DNA from: Jatrophihabitans endophyticus
GTDB lineage: Bacteria; Actinomycetota; Actinomycetes; Mycobacteriales; Jatrophihabitantaceae
Length of the DNA stretch: 64,000 bases
NCBI RefSeq assembly: GCF_900129455.1
Contig: NZ_FQVU01000001.1
Coordinates: 186,001-250,000 of the forward strand
Reading direction: 5' to 3'
Shown: in pieces, positions 47,143 to 54,688 of the stretch
Numbering within the stretch: position 1 is the first letter of the stretch
How the letters are laid out: each line of letters begins with the position of its first letter
Position numbers and translations under genes: made by a program
The notes under the pieces: model-generated
What the model was told of the DNA's origin: nothing
The model's input: the letters and a program-made list of their open reading frames with translations, nothing else
Database searches by the model: none

Positions 47143-47178
47143 GTCGGGCTACCCGCCGGTGCCGGCGGGCGGCCCGAC
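47143..47178 (-). terminator. Strong hairpin between terD and the DUF475 gene
   Basis: GTCGGGC (47143-47149) pairs with GCCCGAC (47172-47178), and inside it CCCGCCGG (47152-47159) pairs with CCGGCGGG (47162-47169). The long stem lies 27 bases before the DUF475 start. No T-run follows, so it is either a partial terminator that sets terD above the downstream genes or an mRNA-end stabiliser. Confidence 0.5.
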
Positions 47179-47182
47179 CCGA

Positions 47183-47761
47183 TCAGCCGACGTTGACGCC
47201 GAAGTCCTGCGCGATGCCGCGCAGGCCGGTGCTGTAGCCCTGGCCCACGGCCCGGAACTTCCACTCGGCGCCGTTGCGGTACAGCTCGCCGAAGATCATG
47301 GCCGTCTCGCTCGACGCGTCCTCGGACAGGTCGTAGCGGGTGATCTCGTTGTTGTCGGCCTGGTTGACGACGCGGATGAACGCGTTCCGCACCTGGCCGA
47401 AGGACTGCTGGCGCCCCTCGGCGTCGTAGATCGACACGGTGACGACGATCTTCTCCGCCTCGGCGGGGACGCCGGCCAGGTTGACCTTGATGGCCTCGTC
47501 GTCGCCCTCGCCCTCGCCAGTCAGGTTGTCGCCGGTGTGCTCCACCGAGCCGTCCGGGCTGGTGAGGTTGTTGAAGAAGATGAAGTGCTGGTCGGACAGG
47601 ATCTTGCCGTTGCTGCCGACGAGCAACGCCGACGCGTCGAGGTCGAAGTCCTGCCCGCTCGTGGTGCGGGCGTCCCACCCGAGACCGACGAGGACGGCCG
47701 TCAGGCCCGGGGCCTCCTTGGTCAGCGAGACGTTGCCGCCCTTGTTGAGACTGACGCTCAT
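47183..47761 (-). CDS. TerD-family calcium-binding stress protein
   Basis: A 192-residue canonical TerD. It reads [40 protein letters not shown], the calcium loop [20 protein letters not shown], and [19 protein letters not shown]. TerD domains bind calcium and act in stress, tellurite and phage responses. The ATG at 47761 lies four bases after GGAGGAG. It is nearly a duplicate of the upstream terD (47833-48408), clearly a tandem duplication, and forms one operon with it. Confidence 0.95.
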   Translation of the reverse strand: MSVSLNKGGNVSLTKEAPGLTAVLVGLGWDARTTSGQDFDLDASALLVGSNGKILSDQHFIFFNNLTSPDGSVEHTGDNLTGEGEGDDEAIKVNLAGVPAEAEKIVVTVSIYDAEGRQQSFGQVRNAFIRVVNQADNNEITRYDLSEDASSETAMIFGELYRNGAEWKFRAVGQGYSTGLRGIAQDFGVNVG

Positions 47762-47832
47762 GTGCTCCTCCGATGCGGTGAGTTGGCGGACCGTCGTGGC
47801 AGGTCGCCGCGCGGTCGATGCTGCCGGACGGG

Positions 47833-48408
47833 TCAGACGCTGACGCCGAAGTCGCCGGCGATACCGGCCAGGCCGGCGCTGTAGCCCTGACCCACGGCCC
47901 GGAACTTCCACTCGGCGCCGTTCTTGTACAGCTCCCCGAAGATCATCGCCGTCTCGGTGGAGGCGTCCTCGGACAGGTCGTAGCGGGCGATCTCGGCGTT
48001 GTCGGCGCGGTTGACGACGCGGATGAAGGCGTTGCGGACCTGCCCGAAGGACTGGCCGCTGGCGCCGGCCTCGTAGATCGACACGGGGAACACGATGCGC
48101 GCGGCCTCGGCCGGCAGCGACCCGAGATCGACGGTGACCTGCTCGTCGTCGCCGCCGCCCTCGCCGGTCAGGTTGTCACCCGAGTGGGAGACCGCGCCCT
48201 CCGGCGAGGTCAGGTTGTTGAAGAAGATGAAGTGCTTGTCGGTGAGCACCCGACCGTCGGCGTTGCACACGATCGCGCTCGCGTCGAGGTCGAACTGGGC
48301 GCCGTCGGTGGTGCGGGCATCCCACCCGAGGCCGACGACGACAGCGGTCAGACCCGGCGCCGCCTTGGTGAGGGAGACGTTGCCACCCTTGGTGAGACTG
48401 ACGGTCAC
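47833..48408 (-). CDS. TerD-family calcium-binding stress protein
   Basis: A 191-residue canonical TerD, closely similar to its neighbour at 47183-47761. It reads [46 protein letters not shown] (calcium loop) and [19 protein letters not shown]. The start is GTG at 48408 with AGGAG four bases upstream. A TAGGGT -10 lies about 37 bases before it. It is probably the first gene of the long minus-strand terD-terD-DUF475-terA-telA-unknown-terD-terA run. Confidence 0.95.
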   Translation of the reverse strand: MTVSLTKGGNVSLTKAAPGLTAVVVGLGWDARTTDGAQFDLDASAIVCNADGRVLTDKHFIFFNNLTSPEGAVSHSGDNLTGEGGGDDEQVTVDLGSLPAEAARIVFPVSIYEAGASGQSFGQVRNAFIRVVNRADNAEIARYDLSEDASTETAMIFGELYKNGAEWKFRAVGQGYSAGLAGIAGDFGVSV

Positions 48409-48444
48409 GGCTACTCCTGGGACGCGGCGGTGCGGACGCCTGCG

Positions 48445-48450
48445 ACCCTA
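48445..48450 (-). promoter_or_regulatory. Candidate -10 for the terD operon
   Basis: TAGGGT on the minus strand (48450-48445) gives a transcription start near 48438 and a leader of about 30 bases to the GTG of terD, with AGGAG in the leader. No clear -35 was seen. Confidence 0.4.
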
Positions 48451-48503
48451 TCGGCCCCGGCGCCCGGCGTCGCGGAGACCGCTCCCCACCCGCGACCGCG
48501 GCG

Positions 48504-49160
48504 TCAGTCCTGGCGCACGATCGCGAAGTAGTACTGCTTCGCGCCGGGGTCGTACGCCCAGCCGAGCTCGATCGACTTCATGTCCGAGAGCAGCTTGCCG
48601 AACTGCTTGATCTTCTCGACGGCCTTGCCGCCGTCGGCGGCGGGCACCTGGGTCTCCGCCCAACCCCCCGAGCAGTCGCCACCGTTACTCAGGGCGCACT
48701 TCTTCGCGGCGTCGGAGACCGACCCCTTCACCGCGTCCTTGCCGTTGTCGGTGCGGTAGTCGTTGATCGCCTTCAGCGCATCGCCGACGTCGCTGTCGAG
48801 CGCGCACGGGTCGTCCGACGGGCAGGAGGCCTTCTTGGCGCCGCTGGACCCGGACCCGGACGGGCCGGTGGCCGACCCGCTCGCCCCGCCCGACGGCGTC
48901 CCGGCCGTGTCGGAGGACGGCGATGTGCCCGACGAGCGCGTCGAGCGCGACGCGGAAGCCGACGACGAGGTCGCCGACGACGTCGCCGTGGGTCCGGTGG
49001 TGGGGCCGGCCAGATCGTCGGAGTCCGAGTCGCCGCCCGAGCCGTTGAAGAACGTCACCATCAGCGTCACGAACAGCGCCGCGACCAGGGCCAACATGCC
49101 CAGCAACCACGCCGCGCGTCGCCGGATCTCCGAGTCCCGCTCCGGCGGCTCGTCAACCAT
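48504..49160 (-). CDS. Membrane-anchored protein with divergent CAP-like domain
   Basis: A 218-residue protein. A single membrane anchor lies at residues ~18-37 (AWLLGMLALVAALFVTLMV) after a basic N-terminus. A long Ser/Thr/Gly linker spans ~40-110. Residues ~115-218 resemble a CAP/SCP-type extracellular domain: LKAINDYRTDNGKDAV, SDAAKKCALSNGGD, GWAETQVP and YYFAIVRQD. The histidine and glutamate pair of active CAP proteins is not evident. Cysteines at about 112, 118, 150 and 158 could form disulphides. It lies just upstream of the terD operon on the same strand, but its role is unknown. The ATG at 49160 gives MVDEPPERDSEI. Confidence 0.7.
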   Translation of the reverse strand: MVDEPPERDSEIRRRAAWLLGMLALVAALFVTLMVTFFNGSGGDSDSDDLAGPTTGPTATSSATSSSASASRSTRSSGTSPSSDTAGTPSGGASGSATGPSGSGSSGAKKASCPSDDPCALDSDVGDALKAINDYRTDNGKDAVKGSVSDAAKKCALSNGGDCSGGWAETQVPAADGGKAVEKIKQFGKLLSDMKSIELGWAYDPGAKQYYFAIVRQD

Positions 49161-49315
49161 CTGCGCACTCCTGGCTCGCGTCGTCCCGCACGTACGTCGT
49201 CCCGATCGGGGTCATTATGGCCGGGATCGGACCGGGCCGGACGCCGCCTCTCATCCCCCTGTCACCACACCCGGACGAGACGCTCCACCCCGCTTCCCCG
49301 CGCCGCCCCACCCCC

Positions 49316-49453
49316 GCCGACTGGCGACTTCCGACGCCGACTGGCGATTTGGGGACTTCCGACGCCGACTGGCGACTTCCGACGCCGACTGGCGATTTGG
49401 GCGCCGACTGGCGAGCTACAGGTCGCCAGTCGGCGCGAAAGTCGCCAGTCGGC
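49316..49453. repeat. Array of GCCGACTGGCGA with terminal palindrome
   Basis: The 12-mer GCCGACTGGCGA occurs in five direct copies (49316, 49336, 49364, 49384, 49403) and two inverted copies (49423, 49442). The fifth and sixth form a perfect hairpin: 14-base arms 49401-49414 and 49423-49436 around GCTACAGG. Spacers are short (GATTTGGG, CTTCCGAC types). Then GGTCGGC repeats follow to about 49479. It sits between the CAP-like gene and the iron box of bfd. No coding frame explains it. Confidence 0.9.
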
Positions 49454-49507
49454 GGTCGGCGGTCGGCGGTCGGCGGGCGGAACGAGCCGGATTGGGATCC
49501 CGTGGGG

Positions 49508-49526
49508 TATGGTGAGGCTTGCCTAA
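49508..49526. promoter_or_regulatory. DmdR/IdeR-type iron box upstream of bfd
   Basis: On the minus strand the 19 bases read TTAGGCAAGCCTCACCATA, matching about 13 of 19 positions of the DtxR-family consensus (TTAGGTTAGSCTAACCTAA). It lies 33 bases before the bfd GTG. Repression by iron-loaded DmdR/IdeR would block bfd when iron is plentiful and release it when iron is scarce. TATGGT (49508-49513) inside it may be the -10. Confidence 0.75.
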
Positions 49527-49558
49527 GCTGGCCGGCCGTCGTCGATCGGAGCGAACGC

Positions 49559-49753
49559 GTGTACGTGTGCATCTGCCACGCCGTGACCGACGACGAGATC
49601 GAGACCGCGGTCGACGCCGGCGCGACGACGGTGCACGACGTGAGCAGCGCCACCGCGGCCGGCGGCACCTGCGCCACCTGCCACGACGGCATCGAGGAGA
49701 TCATCGAACAGCGGTGCGGCCCGTGCCCGCTGGCCGGGATGCGCGTGGCCTGA
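49559..49753 (+). CDS. bfd: Bacterioferritin-associated ferredoxin
   Basis: A 64-residue [2Fe-2S] ferredoxin of the Bfd type. The four cluster cysteines are visible: CIC near residue 4 and CATC near residue 40, as in BFD (C-X-C ... C-X2-C). In pseudomonads Bfd reduces the haem of bacterioferritin so that stored iron can be released. The start is GTG at 49559 with GGAG seven bases upstream. It lies directly before bfr and behind an iron box, so release of stored iron would rise in iron starvation. Confidence 0.92.
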   Translation: MYVCICHAVTDDEIETAVDAGATTVHDVSSATAAGGTCATCHDGIEEIIEQRCGPCPLAGMRVA

Positions 49754-49790
49754 GCCGCCACCGGGTGTCGTCCCGATGACGGCGCGGACC

Positions 49791-49796
49791 TAGTAT
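49791..49796 (+). promoter_or_regulatory. bfr: -10 TAGTAT of a leaderless bfr promoter
   Basis: TAGTAT lies seven bases before the bfr ATG, and no Shine-Dalgarno is present. This places the transcription start at the ATG and gives bfr its own promoter apart from the iron-boxed bfd promoter. Confidence 0.6.
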
Positions 49797-49803
49797 CGGC
49801 GCC

Positions 49804-50283
49804 ATGCGTGGCGACGAACGGGTCCTCGAGTTCCTCAACGAACAGCTGAGCGCCGAGCTCACGGCGATCAACCAGTACTTCCTGCACGCGAAGATGCAGG
49901 ACAACTTCGGCTGGGTGAAGCTCGCGAAGTACACCCGGGCCGAGTCGATGGACGAGATGCGTCACGCCGAGGTGCTGACCGACCGCATCCTGCTGCTCGA
50001 CGGGCTGCCCAACTACCAGCGGCTCTTCCCGTTGCGCATCGGCCAGAACGTCCGGCAGATGTTCGAGGCCGACATGGCGGTCGAGGCCGAGGCGATCGAC
50101 CGGCTCCGGCGCGGCATCGACTACATGCGCTCGGTCTCCGACGTCACCAGCGCCAAGCTGTTCGAGGCGATCCTCGCCGACGAGGAGCACCACATCGACT
50201 ACCTCGAGACGCAGCTGCGCCTGCTCGACCAGGTCGGCGAGCAGCTCTACCTCGCCCAGCAGCTCGAGCAGCCCGCGAGCTGA
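49804..50283 (+). CDS. bfr: Bacterioferritin
   Basis: A 159-residue haem-binding ferritin of 24 subunits. The ferroxidase residues can be read at the family positions: E18 (SAEL), E51 and H54 (MDEMRHAE), E94 (VEAEA), and E127 and H130 (DEEHHID). M52 in MDEMRH is the haem-ligand methionine. It stores iron(III) and limits oxidative damage. It follows bfd by 50 bases and has a separate leaderless-type promoter. Confidence 0.97.
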   Translation: MRGDERVLEFLNEQLSAELTAINQYFLHAKMQDNFGWVKLAKYTRAESMDEMRHAEVLTDRILLLDGLPNYQRLFPLRIGQNVRQMFEADMAVEAEAIDRLRRGIDYMRSVSDVTSAKLFEAILADEEHHIDYLETQLRLLDQVGEQLYLAQQLEQPAS

Positions 50284-50306
50284 CGCCCACGATGCGCGGG
50301 CCTCGG

Positions 50307-50312
50307 TAGGCT
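50307..50312 (+). promoter_or_regulatory. -10 TAGGCT, leaderless promoter
   Basis: TAGGCT lies seven bases before the GTG at 50320, with no Shine-Dalgarno, again the leaderless layout. Confidence 0.5.
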
Positions 50313-50319
50313 TCGCGTC

Positions 50320-50889
50320 GTGGACGAGGAGCGCGCGCGTCGGGTCCGGCCACGGTGGCCGGTGCTCACGCGCACCACGCTGCAGCTGATGCCGACGCTG
50401 CTGCCCGACGTCTCGTCCGACCCGGCGACGCTCCCCCGGATCCGCTCGCAGCGGCATCTCGATCTCGTCGAGCGGACGTCGGGCGCGACGGACTGGTCGT
50501 CGCGCGCGTTGCACGCCTGTCTCGACCACCTGCTCGTCAGCACCGTCACCGAGGCGTCCCGGGTGTGGGTGGTCGACGCCTGGCCCGACCACGACGACGC
50601 GCTGTGCATCGTCTACCGGCCGCCGCACGACGAGGGTCGCGTCGTCGGCCTGCGTCGACGGCGCCGCGACGCCGTCGAGCCGTCCGACTGGCGCATCGGC
50701 GACATGACGACCTGGGGTTACGACATGGATCCCGACGTCGACCCCGTGCGTTTCGGCTGGAACGTCGCGGACTTCGACGTCGGCGAGCCGCTGGGCTACG
50801 TCACGACCGTCCTGCGCTACGACGTCGCCGACATCGGCTGGTGGGGCAATCTCGACGACGAGCTCCCCCGGCCGCCCGCCGGTCGCTGA
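50320..50889 (+). CDS. Unknown protein downstream of bfr
   Basis: A 189-residue protein I do not recognise. It is soluble, charged and tryptophan-rich toward the end, with SRVWVVDAWPDHDDALCIVYR, SDWRIGDMTTWGYDMDPDVDP and DVADIGWWGNLDDELP. No catalytic motif or signal peptide is visible. It resembles the small hypothetical immunity-like or SUKH-like proteins of actinobacteria in composition, but I cannot support a family call. The start is GTG at 50320, giving a leaderless transcript. It is not tightly linked to bfr or iclR. Confidence 0.7.
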   Translation: MDEERARRVRPRWPVLTRTTLQLMPTLLPDVSSDPATLPRIRSQRHLDLVERTSGATDWSSRALHACLDHLLVSTVTEASRVWVVDAWPDHDDALCIVYRPPHDEGRVVGLRRRRRDAVEPSDWRIGDMTTWGYDMDPDVDPVRFGWNVADFDVGEPLGYVTTVLRYDVADIGWWGNLDDELPRPPAGR

Positions 50890-51010
50890 TCGATCTCCTC
50901 GCCCGGGCGCATAAGCGCGACAACGCGCAAACGAGCCAGCGAGACTCTCCCGCGGCGAGTGGCATGGATCCGGTGACGGCGCGCCGCCGACCGGGTCTTG
51001 CGCCGACCCC

Positions 51011-51016
51011 TACCGT
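51011..51016 (+). promoter_or_regulatory. -10-like TACCGT before the IclR gene
   Basis: TACCGT lies six bases before the ATG at 51023, so the transcript may be leaderless. The hexamer is weaker than those at 49791 and 50307. Confidence 0.35.
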
Positions 51017-51022
51017 GTCGAC

Positions 51023-51817
51023 ATGGTCAACGACCGCGTCGAGGCGGCCACGGCGGAGCCGGGTGGCGGCGTGCAGTCCGTCGACCGGGCGATCACGGTG
51101 CTGGAGATCGTCGCGCGCAACGACGGGGCGGGCGTCGGCGAGGTCGCCCTGGAGCTGGGCGTGCACAAGTCGACCGCGTCGCGACTGCTCAGCGCGCTGG
51201 AAGAACGCGACCTGGTCGAGGCCGACGGGGAACGCGGTCGCTATCGGCTCGGCTTCGGACTGCTCCGCCTCGCCGGGCGAGCCGTCGGCCGCCTCGACCT
51301 CGCCCGGCAGGCCGACGCCGTCCTGCAGGACTTCGCGACGACGGTCGGCGAGACGGTCAACCTCGCGGTGCTCCGCGGTCATTTCGTCGTCAACGTCGCC
51401 GACGCCAGGGGGCCGGCAGCGATCGCGGCGCAGAACTGGGTCGGACGGCTGACCCCGCTGCACGCGACGTCGAGCGGCAAGATCCTGCTCGCCCACCAGT
51501 CACCCGCCGCCCGTAAGCAACTGCTCGACGCGGCCGGGCTCGCACGCCACACCCCGCACACCGTGACGTCGCGCCGGCTGCTCGGCGAGCAGCTGAGCCA
51601 GGCCCTGACGGCGGGCATCGCGACGTCCTTCGAGGAGTACGAGCTCGGCCTCAACGCTGTCGCCGCACCGGTGCAGGGGCACGCCGGAACCGTGGTCGCC
51701 GCGGTCAGCGTGTCGGGTCCGGCGTACCGGCTCGACGCGGACCGCGTGCGCGCGATCACACCGGTCCTCGCCCGCGCCGCAGCCGACATCTCCGCCCGAA
51801 TGGGGCATCTCGACTGA
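51023..51817 (+). CDS. IclR-family transcriptional regulator
   Basis: A 264-residue IclR-type regulator. The N-terminal winged helix (residues ~15-85) reads VQSVDRAITVLEIVARNDGA and LGVHKSTASRLLSALEE. The C-terminal effector domain has LTPLHATSSGKILLA and GLNAVAAPVQGHAG, standard for the family. It lies upstream of, and in the same direction as, the osmolyte ABC transporter, so it probably controls it. An inverted repeat in the gap (51868-51894) may be its operator. The effector is unknown. Confidence 0.93.
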   Translation: MVNDRVEAATAEPGGGVQSVDRAITVLEIVARNDGAGVGEVALELGVHKSTASRLLSALEERDLVEADGERGRYRLGFGLLRLAGRAVGRLDLARQADAVLQDFATTVGETVNLAVLRGHFVVNVADARGPAAIAAQNWVGRLTPLHATSSGKILLAHQSPAARKQLLDAAGLARHTPHTVTSRRLLGEQLSQALTAGIATSFEEYELGLNAVAAPVQGHAGTVVAAVSVSGPAYRLDADRVRAITPVLARAAADISARMGHLD

Positions 51818-51867
51818 ACGGCCGCCGGTCACGACAGACGGTCGCCGTGACTGTGCCGCCGGACTGC

Positions 51868-51894
51868 GTTATACAACTGGGTGCGTAATGCGCA
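51868..51894. promoter_or_regulatory. Candidate IclR operator
   Basis: GTTATACAAC (51868-51877) is nearly palindromic, and TGCG-TAATG-CGCA (51882-51894) is an inverted repeat. Both lie in the 237-base gap between iclR and the transporter operon, about 120 bases before the -10 at 52014. Confidence 0.35.
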
Positions 51895-52013
51895 ACGGTC
51901 CAACGGACCGCGATCTCGATCTTGCGAACCCCGTCCCCGTCGTTCGGTAACGGTGCAGTCACGGAAAGCGCGCGGGCGAGGCCCAGGCACCTCCGCGCGC
52001 GGAACCGTCTGTC

Positions 52014-52019
52014 TATAGT
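52014..52019 (+). promoter_or_regulatory. Candidate -10 TATAGT of the transporter operon
   Basis: TATAGT is the most A/T-rich hexamer in the gap and lies about 40 bases before the small leader ORF at 52055. A matching -35 was not found. Confidence 0.4.
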
Positions 52020-52054
52020 TGGCGAACTCCTGCGGGGGAAAGGTGGACTACACC

Positions 52055-52108
52055 ATGAACGAAGCACAGCTGAAAGCAGACGCGGCAGGCCCGGTGACAT
52101 GCCGGTGA
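52055..52108 (+). CDS. Candidate 17-residue leader peptide overlapping the ABC gene start
   Basis: An ATG at 52055 with AAAGGTGG about eight bases upstream opens a 17-codon frame, MNEAQLKADAAGPVTCR, ending TGA at 52106-52108. The ABC ATPase ATG (52099) lies inside it in another frame, so ribosomes finishing the peptide could reinitiate there. The ABC gene itself has no Shine-Dalgarno of its own. Whether the peptide is made is not known. The alternative is that 52055 is a chance start. Confidence 0.4.
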   Translation: MNEAQLKADAAGPVTCR

Positions 52109-53163
52109 AGGACGCGGCGAGCGCCGCGCCCCTCGAGTTCCGCAACGTCAGCAAGCGCTACGCCGGCACCGAGGCACCCGCCATCCAGGACCTCTCCTTC
52201 ACGGTCCCCGCCGGCGAGGTCTGCGTGCTCGTCGGCCCTTCGGGCTGCGGCAAGACCACGGCGATGCGCATGGTCAACCGGATGATCGACATCACCAGCG
52301 GCGACATCCTCATCGACGGCAAGGGCGTGAAGAACCGCCAGCCGGCGGAGCTGCGTCGCGAGATCGGGTACGTCATCCAGCACGTCGGGCTGTTCCCGCA
52401 CCTCAACATCACGAACAACATCGGCACCGTGCCCCGCCTGCTGGGGTGGGACAAGAAGCGCATCGCCGACCGCAGCGCCGAGCTGCTCGAGCTGATCGGC
52501 CTGCCGGCCGAGATGGGCAAGCGCTACCCCAGCCAGCTCTCCGGCGGCCAGCGGCAGCGCGTGGGCGTCGCGCGCGCCCTCGCCGCCGACCCGCCGCTGA
52601 TGCTGATGGACGAGCCCTTCGGCGCCATCGACCCCATCAACCGCGAGAACCTGCAGAACCAGTTCCTGCGGCTGCAGCGCGAGATCCGCAAGACCATCGT
52701 CTTCGTCACCCACGACATCGACGAGGCCATCAAGATGGGCGACCGCATCGCGATCCTGCGCGAGGGCGGCGAGCTCGTCCAGTACGACACCCCGGACGCG
52801 ATCCTCGCCAACCCGGTCAACGACTTCGTGGCCAAGTTCGTCGGTCAGGACCGTGGCCTGAAGCGGCTGGCCCTCAGCACCCTCGAGCACATCGAGCTCG
52901 ACCGCTCGGCCACGAGCTCGGCCGCGGAACGCGTCACGGTGCCGGTCACCTCGACCCTGCGCGACGCGCTGTCGGTGCTCATCACCGAATCGGCCGACTC
53001 GCTGGCGGTCACCGGCAGCGACGGTTCGGTCATCGGCACCGTCGGCATCGAGCAGATCAACCGAGCCCTGCGGCAGGGCGCCTCGCAGGAGTCCGAGGCC
53101 GAACGCGCCACCACGCCGCCGTCGCTGGACAAGGCGTCGGGCGCGCCCGAGTCGGCCCGGTGA
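52099..53163 (+). CDS. Osmolyte (betaine/carnitine/choline) ABC transporter ATP-binding protein, OpuCA-like
   Basis: A 354-residue ABC ATPase. The Walker A GPSGCGKTTAM, Q-loop YVIQHVGLFPHL, signature LSGGQRQRVG, Walker B LMLMDEPFGAID and switch histidine VFVTHDID are intact. The C-terminal ~100 residues, with VTVPVTSTLRDALSVLIT, are CBS-like as in OpuA/ProV. It probably energises uptake of glycine betaine or related osmolytes. The ATG at 52099 gives MPVKDAASAAPLEFRN. It overlaps the first permease (GTGA). Confidence 0.93.
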   Translation: MPVKDAASAAPLEFRNVSKRYAGTEAPAIQDLSFTVPAGEVCVLVGPSGCGKTTAMRMVNRMIDITSGDILIDGKGVKNRQPAELRREIGYVIQHVGLFPHLNITNNIGTVPRLLGWDKKRIADRSAELLELIGLPAEMGKRYPSQLSGGQRQRVGVARALAADPPLMLMDEPFGAIDPINRENLQNQFLRLQREIRKTIVFVTHDIDEAIKMGDRIAILREGGELVQYDTPDAILANPVNDFVAKFVGQDRGLKRLALSTLEHIELDRSATSSAAERVTVPVTSTLRDALSVLITESADSLAVTGSDGSVIGTVGIEQINRALRQGASQESEAERATTPPSLDKASGAPESAR

Positions 53164-53897
53164 GCTCGGTGGTGCTCACCGCCGCGGCACCGGTCATCCC
53201 GGGCTTCGGCAAGACCGACAAGTGCGTCACCGACAACGGCCCGTTCTGCTGGGACTGGTTCAAGGACCGGTGGTCGGGCGACGACGGCATCGGCAGCCAC
53301 CTCTACGAGCACATCCAGCTGACGGTGATCGCGGTCGTCCTCGGCTTCGTCATCTCGTTCGTGCTGGCCCTGCTGGCCTACCGGGCCCGCTGGCTGACCG
53401 CGCCGCTGACCTTCCTGACCAGCCTGCTCTACACGATCCCGTCGCTGGCCGCGTTCTACATCCTGGTGCCGATCACGGGCATCAAGACCACCACCGTCGA
53501 GATCGCCCTGGTCTCGTACACGCTGCTGATCCTGTTCACCAACACCCTGGCCGGGCTCACCGGGGTCTCCGACGAGATCAAGGACGCCGCCCGCGGCAAC
53601 GGCATGACCCGCAACCAGTCGCTGCTGCGCGTCGAGCTGCCGCTGGCGGTGCCCACCATCATCGCCGGACTCCGGGTCGCGGCCGTCACGGTCATCTCGC
53701 TGGTGACCGTCGCCGGGCTCATCGTCCCTGACGGCCTGGGTTACGTGATCTACGCGCAGGGGCTGCAGAACAACAACTTCCGGACGGCGCTGTACGCCGG
53801 CGGGGTGCTCTGCATCCTGTTGGCGCTGATCGCGGACGCGCTGCTCGCGGGCCTGCAACGCCTGATCACCCCGTGGGCGTCTGCGAGGAGGACCTGA
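53160..53897 (+). CDS. Osmolyte ABC transporter permease (first)
   Basis: A 245-residue BPD-type permease. After a short N-terminal part with KCVTDNGPFCWDW (two cysteines, possibly outside the cell), it has about five membrane segments. The ATPase-contact EAA-type loop lies at DEIKDAARGNGMTRNQSLL. The start is GTG at 53160, overlapping the ATPase stop. The stop overlaps the next permease ATG by one base (TGATG). It is OpuCB/OpuCD-like. Confidence 0.92.
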   Translation: MSSVVLTAAAPVIPGFGKTDKCVTDNGPFCWDWFKDRWSGDDGIGSHLYEHIQLTVIAVVLGFVISFVLALLAYRARWLTAPLTFLTSLLYTIPSLAAFYILVPITGIKTTTVEIALVSYTLLILFTNTLAGLTGVSDEIKDAARGNGMTRNQSLLRVELPLAVPTIIAGLRVAAVTVISLVTVAGLIVPDGLGYVIYAQGLQNNNFRTALYAGGVLCILLALIADALLAGLQRLITPWASARRT

Positions 53898-54688
53898 TGA
53901 GCAACGACTTCATCGACGGTTTCACCTTCGTCAAGGACCAGTGGAGCTCGGTCCTCTACGACGTCACCGTCCAGCACCTCGTGCTGTCGGCCAAGTCCAT
54001 CGCGATCGCCATCGTCATCGGCCTGCCGGTCGGTGCGCTCCTCGGGCACATCCACCGCTTCTCGTTCCTGGCCATCAACACGTCCAACCTGGCCCGCGCC
54101 CTACCCAGCCTGGCGGTGTTGGCGATCCTGTTGCCCTACACCGGCATCGGGGACACCACGATCATCATCGCGCTCGTCGTCCTCGCGGCACCGCCGATCC
54201 TGACCAACAGCTACGTCGCCATCGACGGGGTCGACCCGGACACCGTCGACGCGGCGCGGGGCATCGGCCTGCGCGGCATGCAGGTGCTGTTCAAGGTCGA
54301 GCTGCCGCTGGCACTGCCGCTCATCTTCGCCGGCATCCGCACCTCGTCGGTGTTCGTCATCGCCACGGCCACGCTGAAGGGCTTCTTCGGCAGCGGCGGG
54401 CTCGGCAACGTGATCGGCGACCCCGCGTCGTACAAGCTGTCCGGGGTCATCGGGGCGTCCTACGTGCTCATCGCCATGGCCGTGCTCGTCCAGATCGCAT
54501 TCCTCGGTGTCGAGTACCTCGTCACCCCGGCCGGGCTGCGCCGTCGCTCGCTCTCCCTCACCCGTGGCGGGTCGCGGACGTCCGCCGCGATCACCGCCGG
54601 CGCCGACAACACCGACGCCGCCTCCGAGTCCGCGGACGATCCAGACCTCGACAACACCCACCCAGCACAAGGGAGCTTCACCCGATGA
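53897..54688 (+). CDS. Osmolyte ABC transporter permease (second)
   Basis: A 263-residue permease of the same family. It has about five to six membrane segments, and the EAA-type loop lies at DPDTVDAARGIGLRGMQVLF. The C-terminal ~40 residues are Ser/Asp-rich. The ATG at 53897 has GGAGG five bases upstream. The stop overlaps the binding-protein ATG (ATGA). Two permeases with a soluble-type binding lipoprotein are the OpuC layout. Confidence 0.92.
   Translation: MSNDFIDGFTFVKDQWSSVLYDVTVQHLVLSAKSIAIAIVIGLPVGALLGHIHRFSFLAINTSNLARALPSLAVLAILLPYTGIGDTTIIIALVVLAAPPILTNSYVAIDGVDPDTVDAARGIGLRGMQVLFKVELPLALPLIFAGIRTSSVFVIATATLKGFFGSGGLGNVIGDPASYKLSGVIGASYVLIAMAVLVQIAFLGVEYLVTPAGLRRRSLSLTRGGSRTSAAITAGADNTDAASESADDPDLDNTHPAQGSFTR

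Noticed and set aside
49316-49453. CRISPR array
   Set aside because: The 12-mer repeats are too short, spacers are only about 8-16 bases and similar to each other, and some copies are inverted; no cas genes nearby.
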